Shown: positions 17,848 to 27,338 of the stretch, in pieces
How positions within the stretch are numbered: position 1 is the first letter of the stretch
Layout: each line of letters starts with the position of its first letter
Notes under the pieces: model-generated
Told to the model about the DNA's origin: nothing
The model's database searches: none
What the model saw: the letters and a program-made list of their open reading frames with translations, nothing else
Made by a program: the position numbers and the translations under genes
NCBI RefSeq assembly: GCF_023195515.1
Contig: NZ_JALPKR020000002.1
Span: 2,395,001-2,459,000 of the forward strand
Source: Variovorax sp. S12S4
Lineage (GTDB): Bacteria > Pseudomonadota > Gammaproteobacteria > Burkholderiales > Burkholderiaceae_C
DNA: 64,000 bases
Reading direction: 5' to 3'

Positions 17848-18992
17848 ACGAGAAGCTCGACGCTCTTACCGACGCGACCCTGCTGGGGCTGCCCGTGCCC
17901 GACCTGGCGCTGGCCGTTGCAGCCGCCCTGGCGGCTTATCTTGCAATGCGGCTGGTGCTGCGCTATGTGATCGGCCGTACGCGGCAACTCGCGCAGCGCA
18001 CGAGCAATCATGTCGACGACATGGTGGTCGAGGTGCTCGGCAGTACCAACCGCGTGTTCCTGCTGCTTGCGGCGGTGCTCGTCGGCGTGGGCATGCTCGA
18101 CCTGACCGAGCGCTGGAACCAGCGCGTCGGTCAGCTGTGGTTCATCGCGCTGGCGCTGCAAACCGGGCTGTGGTTCACCAAGGCCATCAGCCTGGGGCTG
18201 CGCCGCTACGAGGCGCGCCATAGTTCGTCGGGCATGACGCAGGTCAGCGCGTCCGCGGTGCTCCTTTCATGGTCGCTGCGCACGCTGCTGTGGGCCGTGG
18301 TGCTGTTGGCGATGCTCTCGAACCTGGGCGTCAACATCACCGCGTTCGTGGCCAGCCTCGGCGTCGGCGGCATTGCGATCGCGCTGGCGGTGCAGAACAT
18401 TCTTGGCGACCTGTTCGCATCGCTTTCGATTGCGGTCGACAAGCCGTTCGAGGTGGGCGACGCCATCGGCATTGGCGACCTCTCGGGCACGGTGCAGCAC
18501 ATCGGCCTCAAGACTACGCGCCTGCGCAGCCTGACGGGCGAGCAGATCGTCATCAGCAACACCGACCTGCTGAAGCAAATCGTGAAGAACTATCGCCGCA
18601 TGGAAGAGCGCCGCATTGCGTTCAAGTTCGGCATGAGCTACCGCAGCGACCCTGAGAAGCTGGAGGCCATTCCCGGCATCGTGAAGCGGCTGATCGAATC
18701 GCGGCCCAAGCTGCGGTTGGACCGCGTGCACTTCCAGGCCTTCGGTGAAAGCTCGCTCGACTTCGAAGTGGTCTATTTCGTGACCACGCCGGACTACGGG
18801 CTCTACATGGACGAACAGCAGCGCCTCAACCTGCAGATGATGCGTGAGTTCGACGCGCTGGGCGTCGAGTTCGCCATTCCGACGCGCGGCGTGTATGTGA
18901 TGTCGGACGGCGGTAATCCTGCCGAAGCCGCAGAGCGGTCTGCCCGCATCGACGAAGCTCCCCGGGCGCAGCGCTCCGCAAAGCAGCACTAG
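17844..18992 (+). CDS. MscS-family mechanosensitive channel
   Basis: A 382-residue small-conductance mechanosensitive channel. Several N-terminal membrane helices lead to the pore-lining helix FVASLGVGGIAIALAVQNIL with its Gly/Ala packing pattern, then GDLFASLSIAVDKPFEVGD and the beta domain LKTTRLRSLTGEQIVISN, both signatures of the family. The C-terminal part is the cytoplasmic vestibule. It should open when membrane tension rises and release solutes during osmotic downshock. The C-terminal 40 residues are charged and probably disordered. The stop overlaps by four bases the stop of the convergent gene on the other strand. Confidence 0.93.
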   Translation: MNEKLDALTDATLLGLPVPDLALAVAAALAAYLAMRLVLRYVIGRTRQLAQRTSNHVDDMVVEVLGSTNRVFLLLAAVLVGVGMLDLTERWNQRVGQLWFIALALQTGLWFTKAISLGLRRYEARHSSSGMTQVSASAVLLSWSLRTLLWAVVLLAMLSNLGVNITAFVASLGVGGIAIALAVQNILGDLFASLSIAVDKPFEVGDAIGIGDLSGTVQHIGLKTTRLRSLTGEQIVISNTDLLKQIVKNYRRMEERRIAFKFGMSYRSDPEKLEAIPGIVKRLIESRPKLRLDRVHFQAFGESSLDFEVVYFVTTPDYGLYMDEQQRLNLQMMREFDALGVEFAIPTRGVYVMSDGGNPAEAAERSARIDEAPRAQRSAKQH

Positions 18993-20371
18993 CCGCCCCG
19001 GGCCTCCAGGCTTTGGGCGACGGATGCCAGCAGATCGGCCGGATGCAGCATGGCCGCGCGCGCCTTTCGCGCGGTGTCGTATTGATGCAGCGCGGAACGC
19101 AGCCGCGGCTCTGTCGTGAGCGCGTTCCATACCGGTTCGAGAGAAGCGGGCGACGGCAGTTCGCCTGCAAGGAGCTGGTGCGCGAACGCGAGGCTTGCGG
19201 GCTCCCCAAGCAGAACGGCCTTGCTTGCCGTGCTCAGCACCGGCGGATGCGCTTCGGTCGGCGCCGAGCAGCAATAGATTACGTGCGGCGGCAAAGAGTC
19301 GCCGTCGGGCTGCAGCCTTCGCAGCGACGCGCCATGGATGCGCGCGACGCCATCTGCGGATGCAAAGGCGTAGGTCGCCTCCGGGCGTGCCTCCGCAAGT
19401 CGCCGCAGCCCACGCAGCAGGCGCGAAAAGTCCGCCGTGGCAGAAGCAGGGGAGGCCTTGATCTCTGCAAGAAGAACGAGTTCGTCGCCGTCACCCGCGC
19501 TGCTGCGCACAATCGCGGCGTCCCATTCTTCCTTGGCCTTGTTCGCCTCGCCCGGAAAAGCAGCAGGGTTCCGAAGGCTTTGCACGACGCGATAGCTCGC
19601 AACACCTTTTTCACGCTGATTCAGCGCATCCGCGATCTGGCGGAACGCCTGCACGCCGGTTTCCTCGGCAGCCTCACCGCGGCGTGCCGACGCGCGCCCC
19701 TTGGCGAGGGCGGCGTGGCTGCCGGCCATCGGCCCCTGGCGTTCGCACAGTGCCTGGTAGCGCTGCACAGCATCCAGGTGCAGCAAGCGGCTGCCGCGCA
19801 CCAGCCGTTTCAGCGCAGGGTTGGAACGAATGGCCTCCAACGCGGGTTGCAAGTTTTGCTGTGCGGAGAGATTCCGGCCGAGCAAATGCTCGATGGCGTG
19901 CGCAAGCTCTTCCCACGAGTCTGCCGCCGCCAAACCGTGCAACCGCGCCAGTGCGTCGCGCACTTCATCGGCCGGCATCTGCCGCAACTTGCCCGGATGC
20001 GCGATGGCATTCGTGGCGGCCCTGATGGCGCGCTGGTCGGCCTCGCGCTGCCTGGACAGCTGCGCATGTTCACGAACCTCTGCATCCTGCGCCTGCATCA
20101 CCAGTGCCTGGAAAGCCGGGTCCCCGCCTTCGGGCGCCAGCGCCTTGCGGATCAGCTGTGCCAGCGCCTCGGTAAAAAGCGGCCGGGCGGAAACCGGCGG
20201 CGGCACCTCAAGCTCCTCCTGCCCGATGCGAACGGCTTCGATCGCAAAGGCCAGGGCCGCATCCGTGCCGGTTGCCGCGGCTGAGACTGCATCCGCCGGC
20301 AAGGGCGGCATGCGGTACCTGCGCGGCGCGGCGCGCAGGGCGGCCAGAAGAAGGGTGTCGGAGTGCTGCAA
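18989..20371 (-). CDS. uncharacterised protein with a possible PD-(D/E)xK nuclease core
   Basis: I do not recognise this 460-residue protein. It is alanine- and arginine-rich, lacks signal peptide and membrane segments, and is mostly helical. One stretch deserves note: an acidic helix (RRGEAAEETGVQAF, about residues 231-244), then EEWDAAIV (D284) and, after a short loop, LVLLAEIKAS (E303, K305). The order helix-E, strand-D, strand-ExK is that of PD-(D/E)xK nuclease-fold proteins. The C-terminal part contains HVIYCCSAP and looks like an alpha/beta continuation. The start chosen gives MQHSD; there is no strong ribosome site. The fold assignment is a hypothesis. Confidence 0.6.
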   Translation of the reverse strand: MQHSDTLLLAALRAAPRRYRMPPLPADAVSAAATGTDAALAFAIEAVRIGQEELEVPPPVSARPLFTEALAQLIRKALAPEGGDPAFQALVMQAQDAEVREHAQLSRQREADQRAIRAATNAIAHPGKLRQMPADEVRDALARLHGLAAADSWEELAHAIEHLLGRNLSAQQNLQPALEAIRSNPALKRLVRGSRLLHLDAVQRYQALCERQGPMAGSHAALAKGRASARRGEAAEETGVQAFRQIADALNQREKGVASYRVVQSLRNPAAFPGEANKAKEEWDAAIVRSSAGDGDELVLLAEIKASPASATADFSRLLRGLRRLAEARPEATYAFASADGVARIHGASLRRLQPDGDSLPPHVIYCCSAPTEAHPPVLSTASKAVLLGEPASLAFAHQLLAGELPSPASLEPVWNALTTEPRLRSALHQYDTARKARAAMLHPADLLASVAQSLEARGG

Positions 20372-20463
20372 TTCGATTCAGGCTTTTTGCCGCAAGTTCG
20401 GGTGGAGCATCGCATGCCTGCAGAAGCCACGCCGCGGGCATGCGGTTTGCCGGTGAATCCGGC

Positions 20464-20851
20464 ATGACGAAGAACACCGAACAGTGGCACCGCAAGCTCG
20501 ACGAGCGGGCGGCAGAGCTCGAGTCCGAATTGAGGACCGCCAAGGCCGATGAAGCCGAGGCACCCACGCGAACCCCCATGTGCAAGTGCCGGACACGGTC
20601 GATGCAGCAGAGGAGCGCCTCCGCGGCGCGCTGCGAAGCGCTGAAATGGACCGCGACGTTGCCGAGCTCCGCGACATCGAGGCCGCCAGGAGCGGCTGCG
20701 CAATGGTGAGTTCGGTACCTGCGTGGACTGCGGCGCGCAGATTCCGGCCGGAAGGCTCAACGCCATGCCGGCCTCCGCCCGCTGCATCGAATGCCAGCAG
20801 CGCTACGAACGCACGCATCCGATCGAAATCCGCCTGCCGCCGGCGCTTTGA
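20464..20851 (+). pseudogene. DksA/TraR-type zinc-finger protein, frame broken twice
   Basis: The start MTKNTEQWHRKLDERAAEL is followed, after a slip at the C-run 20573-20577, by VQVPDTVDAAEERLRGAL and EMDRDVAELRDIEAA. After a second slip near 20683-20688 it reads NGEFGTCVDCGAQIPAGRL and ARCIECQQRYE. The four cysteines (CVDC...CIEC) form the DksA/TraR zinc site and the coiled coil precedes it as in that family. Adding one base at each place gives 129 residues, a normal size. It lies between the nuclease-like gene and groEL. DksA-like proteins bind the secondary channel of RNA polymerase. Both breaks are in short C runs and probably errors. Confidence 0.7.
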
Positions 20852-20891
20852 ATCAAGGCGAGCGCGGGGGCAGGGCAAGACAAAGCAAAGA

Positions 20892-20918
20892 AGCGGCGCC
20901 CCGCAAGGGACGCCGCTT
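20892..20918 (-). terminator. probable intrinsic terminator of groESL
   Basis: An inverted repeat AGCGGCG...CGCCGCT with further G/C pairing inside, followed on the minus strand by TTCTTTGCTTTG, lies about 30 bases after the groEL stop. The T tract is interrupted, so it is moderate in strength. Confidence 0.55.
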
Positions 20919-20927
20919 CGCGCTTCA

Positions 20928-22610
<1,683 letters not shown>

Positions 22611-22613
22611 TCA

Positions 22614-22940
22614 TCAGGCGACGCGCTTCAGGCCGCCGCGTTCGCTGGTGTCGACAACCGCGAGCACGTCGTCCTCGCGCATCACCAGCAGTTCCTCGTC
22701 TTCGACCTTGACCGTCTGCCCCGCGTACTTGGCAAAGAGCACCTGGTCGCCCGCCTTCAGGTGCAAGGGGCGCAGGGTGCCGTCCGCAAGCAGCTTCCCT
22801 TGGCCCACCGAGAGCACCTCGCCCTGTTCGGGCTTCTCCGCGGCCGAGTCGGGAATCACGATGCCGGAAGCCGTCTTGCGCTGCTGTTCGATCCGCTTGA
22901 CGATCACCCGGTCGTACAGAGGATGAAGTTTCATGTTCAA
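22614..22940 (-). CDS. groES: co-chaperonin GroES
   Basis: A 108-residue co-chaperonin, slightly longer than the usual 95-97. [15 protein letters not shown] is the conserved first strand, [18 protein letters not shown] the mobile loop that binds GroEL, and [18 protein letters not shown] the barrel. The C terminus carries about ten extra residues ([10 protein letters not shown]), which is unusual. It is first in the groES-groEL operon behind the sigma-32 promoter at 23006-23033. Confidence 0.96.
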   Translation of the reverse strand: MNMKLHPLYDRVIVKRIEQQRKTASGIVIPDSAAEKPEQGEVLSVGQGKLLADGTLRPLHLKAGDQVLFAKYAGQTVKVEDEELLVMREDDVLAVVDTSERGGLKRVA

Positions 22941-23005
22941 TCTCCTAAGCGATACAGGTCATCAAAAAAGTTGAACCGGCACCGAGAAATGCCGGCGCGC
23001 GAGAG

Positions 23006-23033
23006 CTATGGGCTGGCCGCCGCCGCTTCAAGA
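23006..23033 (-). promoter_or_regulatory. sigma-32 (heat-shock) promoter of groESL
   Basis: On the minus strand CTTGAAG (-35) is followed after a 14-base gap by CCCATAG (-10), close to the RpoH consensus CTTGAAA / CCCCATNT. It lies about 70 bases before the groES start, in the gap after the upstream gene. No CIRCE repeat was seen, so control is by RpoH rather than HrcA. Confidence 0.75.
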
Positions 23034-23066
23034 GGTTGCGGCGCAGATTTTTTGTGACGATTTTTT

Positions 23067-23723
23067 TCAGCCGCCACCAAGCAGGATGCGATCCGCACGG
23101 CCCAGCCGGTAGACGGTGCGGCGCGCCGCATCGTCGCCATGCAGCGGCTGGGGCATCACGGGGCAGGGCAGCGGGCGCCCGCCGCTCTCGTCGAGCGTGT
23201 CGTCGCCATCGTCTTGCACTTCGGCCCAGATGCCGCGCTTGCGCGGGCGGAACAGCCAGCGCAGGTAGCCCCGGTGCGCGGCAAGCCGCATCAGCTCCTC
23301 GCGGTCGGGCGCATCGGCCATGACGTGGCCGTTGTCGCTGTCGTCGTCTTCGTAGTAGCCAAAGGCGCGTCGGCCGTCGCTCACTTCGGTTGCAGGCGCG
23401 CCAAGCCGCCACCATGCCGGCCGCTCCAGCCGCTCGACGTCCCAGGCGCCGAGCTGCCACGCCGCCTCGAGCAGCGATTGCTCGAGTGCGTCGAACGCAT
23501 CGAGCACGCCCTGGGGCATGTCGAACTGCGCCATCGACTGCGGCACCGGCCGCGCCGGAAGTTCGAGGCCCGGCAGATGCAGGGGCGTCTGCCGGAAGAA
23601 GCCGTGCCAGTGCAGGGAGAGCAACGCAGGCGCTTCTTCGCGGGCCACGGCGGTTACGGTCACCGCATACAGCGGCAGCCGCATCGCGTCGGACTGGTCG
23701 GCAACGGTTTCGAGAATGTTCAT
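23067..23723 (-). CDS. uncharacterised acidic protein
   Basis: A 218-residue protein starting at MNILETVADQ with GGAGGT nine bases upstream; longer starts further up lack a ribosome site. It is rich in Trp, Asp and Glu (GYYEDDDSDNGHV) and has RGYLRWLFRPRKRGIW near the C terminus. There is no signal peptide, membrane helix or cysteine pattern. I do not recognise a family. It is transcribed toward groES but the heat-shock promoter lies between them, so the two need not be co-regulated. Confidence 0.65.
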   Translation of the reverse strand: MNILETVADQSDAMRLPLYAVTVTAVAREEAPALLSLHWHGFFRQTPLHLPGLELPARPVPQSMAQFDMPQGVLDAFDALEQSLLEAAWQLGAWDVERLERPAWWRLGAPATEVSDGRRAFGYYEDDDSDNGHVMADAPDREELMRLAAHRGYLRWLFRPRKRGIWAEVQDDGDDTLDESGGRPLPCPVMPQPLHGDDAARRTVYRLGRADRILLGGG

Positions 23724-23921
23724 CAAGAGACCTCCAATGCAACGCAAAAAATCTAGAACAAGCCGGCGCCGGCTGCAAGCGGCGAATGCCGCAGGGGCGC
23801 TTTTGAATGCTCTTGAAATTAAAAACAGCCGCATCAAAATTACAGCTTGGAAGCCTCGCGCCTCCGTTTCTTCGCCCTCATTCCTTGTTCATTCATTTCC
23901 TCCGAGGAGACTGTCTTGACG

Positions 23922-24992
23922 ATGAAGATCGCGCAGATCGCACCCCTCTACGAAGCCGTTCCGCCGCGGCTCTACGGCGGCACCGAACGGGTCGTCGCCC
24001 ACCTGGCCAACGCGCTGGTCGACCAGGGACACGAAGTCACGCTGTTCGCTTCGGCGGACACCCAGACCCGGGCCCAGCTGGCCCCCATGCGCGCGCAGGC
24101 CCTGCGCCTGGACCCGGCGCCGCTGAAGTCCGACCTGGCCAGCCACCTGAGCATGCTTCACGAAGTGCGGCGACGAGCGCACCAGTTCGACGTGCTGCAC
24201 TTCCACGTCGACCTGATGCACTTTCCGTTCTTCGAAGACATGGCGGGCCGCACGCTCACCACGCTTCATGGCCGGCTCGACATTGCCGATCTGCCCGGCG
24301 CCTACATGCGCTGGAGCCGCTATCCGCTGGTCTCCATCTCGCGCCACCAGCGAAAGCCGCTGCCTTTTGCCAACTGGTTCGCGACCATTCCCCACGGGCT
24401 GGACGAAACGCCCTATGCCTTCCAGCCCAAGCCTGACGGATACCTGGCTTTCCTGGGGCGCATCTCGCCCGAGAAGCGGCCCGACCGCGCCATCGAGATC
24501 GCGAAGAAAGCGGGGCTCCCGCTCAAGATCGCGGCCAAGGTCGATGCAGCCGATGCAAGCTACTTTGCGCAAAAGATCAAGCCGATGCTCGACCACCCAC
24601 TCGTCGAATTCATCGGCGAGATCGGCGATGCCGACAAGGCCAAATTTCTTGGCGGTGCGCGCGCGCTGCTCTTTCCCATCGACTGGCCGGAGCCCTTTGG
24701 CCTGGTGATGATCGAGGCCATGGCTTGCGGCACGCCGGTGATCGGGTGGCGCTGCGGCTCGGTGCCCGAAGTGATCGAGCACGGCGTGAGCGGGCTCATC
24801 GTCGAAGACGAGTCAGAGGCGGTGGAGGCGGTGCGCGCCATCGGCAAGCTCGACCGGCGCCGCGTGCGCGAGGCGTTCGAAAGCAGGTTCTCCGCGCATG
24901 CGATGGCAAGTGCCTACGTCGAGCAATACAAGCGGCTGATCGGTGGCGGGGTGCTGCCGCCGCAAGACCATGTCTACCACGAGGCGGCCTGA
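23922..24992 (+). CDS. GT4-family glycosyltransferase
   Basis: A 356-residue GT-B glycosyltransferase. PRLYGGTERVVAHLANAL is the N-terminal glycine-rich acceptor loop, DVLHFHVD and TTLHGRLD follow, YLAFLGRISPEKRPDRA begins the C-terminal domain, and EPFGLVMIEAMACGTPVI is the GT4 E-x7-E nucleotide-sugar motif. GAGGAGA stands 12 bases before the ATG. The next gene, a debranching-type hydrolase, starts three bases after the stop. This pair recurs in proteobacteria and is presumably involved in a glucan, trehalose-like or glucosylglycerol metabolism; which is not shown by the sequence. Confidence 0.88.
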   Translation: MKIAQIAPLYEAVPPRLYGGTERVVAHLANALVDQGHEVTLFASADTQTRAQLAPMRAQALRLDPAPLKSDLASHLSMLHEVRRRAHQFDVLHFHVDLMHFPFFEDMAGRTLTTLHGRLDIADLPGAYMRWSRYPLVSISRHQRKPLPFANWFATIPHGLDETPYAFQPKPDGYLAFLGRISPEKRPDRAIEIAKKAGLPLKIAAKVDAADASYFAQKIKPMLDHPLVEFIGEIGDADKAKFLGGARALLFPIDWPEPFGLVMIEAMACGTPVIGWRCGSVPEVIEHGVSGLIVEDESEAVEAVRAIGKLDRRRVREAFESRFSAHAMASAYVEQYKRLIGGGVLPPQDHVYHEAA

Positions 24993-24995
24993 GCG

Positions 24996-27142
24996 ATGAG
25001 CGTTGAAGTGCCTGCTGTCGATCAGGCTGAGCCGGCCACCGAACGCGCGGTGCAGCACGCGTTCGTGCTCAAGGAAGGCGATACCTATTTTGTGATGGAC
25101 GGCCACGGCGACGTGGGCGGCGGTGTGGACGGGCTCTTTCACGACGACACGCGCATGCTGTCGACATTCGTGCTGCGGCTCGACGGCGCGCGTCCGTCGC
25201 TGTTGTCCAGCGGGGTCAGCCAGGACAACGTTTTCTTCACCGCCAATCTCACCAACCGCCCGCTGCCGGTGCTCGGCTCGACATCGATGCCGCAAGGCGT
25301 GATCCATCTGGAGCGCAAGCGCTTTCTGTGGGGCGCGCGGCTGTTCGAGCGCATCCGCCTCGTCAACTACAGCGACCAGCCCGCGCAAGCGCCGCTCACG
25401 CTGCAGTTCGGCGCCGACTTTCGCGACATGTTCGAAGTGCGCGGCCAGCAGCGCGCACGGCGCGGCGAGATCGGCGCGCCCGAGGTGGGAACGCACGGCG
25501 TGGTGCTGCGCTATCAGGGGCTGGACACGGTCACGCGCCTGGCCTGCATCGATTTCTCTCAAGTTCCGCAGCGCCTCGATGCGGGCACCGCCGCATTCAC
25601 CGTGCCGCTTGCGGCGCACGGCGAATGGACGCTCCACATCGAGGTGGGCACGGAGCCCGGCCAACCCAACGCGGAGCGGTTCCGCGAAGCCGGCGTGCTC
25701 GCGCGGTGGCGCATGCGCGCACGCCAGCGCCGCGGCTCACGCCTGCAGGCTTCGGGCCGCTTGTTCCAGGCCTGGCTCGACCGCTCGCGCGCCGACCTTG
25801 CGCTGCTCACGACCGACCTGCCCACGGGACCGTATCCCTACGCGGGCATTCCATGGTTCTCGACACCGTTCGGGCGCGACGCCATCGTCACGGCTTTCCA
25901 GACCCTGTGGATCGACCCGAGGCTGGCGCAAGGCGTGCTCGAATTTCTTGCGGCGCGGCAGGCGCACCAGACCTCGAGCTTTCGCGATGCCGAGCCCGGA
26001 AAAATCATGCACGAGACCCGCAAGGGCGAGATGGCCGCGGTCGACGAACTGCCCTTCGGCCAGTACTACGGCGGCGTCGACACCACGCCGCTTTTCGTGG
26101 CCTTGGCAGGAGCCTATGCGCGGCGCACGGCCGACCGCGCCACCATCGCGCACATCTGGCCCGCGCTGTGCGCTGCTTGCGAGTGGATGGAGCGCAACAT
26201 GGCGCGCCACCCCGATGGCCTGCTGGCTTACCAGCGCGGTGAAGCCAGCGGCCTAGCCAACCAGGGATGGAAGGACAGCCACGACTCGATCTTCCACGCC
26301 GACGGCCGCACGCCCGAAGGGCCGATTGCGCTCGTCGAGGTGCAAGGCTATGTCTATGCGGCCTTTCTCGCGATGTCGTCCATGGCCGAGTGGCAGGGCG
26401 ACGCCGGCGCCGCCCGTTGGCGCCAGCGTGCGGAGGCCATGCGCGAAGCGGTCGAAAGCCGCTTCTGGCTCGACGACCTGAAGTTCTACGCGCTGGCCAT
26501 CGATGGCGCCAATCAGCCTTGCCGCGTGCGTGCATCCAATGCGGGGCATCTGCTCTTCACGGGCCTGCCGGGCGAAGAGAGAGGGCCCTGTCCGTCGGCC
26601 ACCAACTGCTGTCGTCGGCCTTCGCATCGGGCTGGGGCATTCGCACCTTGCCTACCGAGGCGGTACGCTTCAACCCGATGTCGTATCACAACGGATCGGT
26701 GTGGCCGCACGATGTTGCGCTGTGCGCGGCCGGGCTTGCCCACTACGGCGAGCGAGACGGCGTGGTGCGCATCCTTGACAACCTGTTCGAGACGGCCTCG
26801 CACTTCGGCATGCGCTTGCCCGAACTGTTCTGCGGCTTCGACCGCCAGCCCGGCCAGTCACCCGTTGCCTACCCCGTGGCGTGCCTGCCGCAGGCGTGGG
26901 CGGCGGGGTCTGTGTTCATGCTGCTGCAAGCCTGCCTGGGCCTGCAGGTGGACGGCGTCCGGCGCGAGGTGAAGATCGTGCAGCCGCAGTTGCCCGCGGA
27001 CATTGACCAGCTGCACGTGCAAGGGCTGCAGGTGGGGAGTGCGCGTGTCGACCTGCACTTTCAGCGGCTCGAAGAACGCATCGTTGTGGTCGCGCAATCG
27101 GCGCCCGGCACGCCCAAGGTCGACGTCAACCTGCAGCTTTAG
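24996..27142 (+). pseudogene. amylo-alpha-1,6-glucosidase / glycogen-debranching-type protein, one frameshift
   Basis: The N-terminal GDE_N-like domain reads GDTYFVMDGHGDVGGGVDGL and HDDTRMLSTFVLRLDG. The (alpha/alpha)6 catalytic part contains PYAGIPWFSTPFGRDAI, LANQGWKDSHDSI and, after the break, PMSYHNGSVWPHDVAL and ELFCGFDRQ, all typical of this GH family. The frame is lost in the GAGAGAG stretch 26574-26585; removing two bases or adding one joins both halves at about 714-715 residues, the usual length. It starts three bases after the GT4 gene. No signal peptide. The enzyme should cleave alpha-glucosidic links in the cytoplasm. Confidence 0.85.
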
Positions 27143-27338
27143 CGGTGCGGCGCAAAGCGTGACATTTATGAGCGCACCGCGCGGCGCGCGTGACACTGAT
27201 TGTCATGTGCAGAGGGTTTTTGCGGGCCCTGAGGCTTTTTTGCGCAGCGATCCGCAAGCGAGGCGAATAGAAAAGGGCTCATCTGCGAATTGGGCATGCA
27301 TGTTGCGGTAGCAAGGTTTAACAAAACCTCAATACAAC

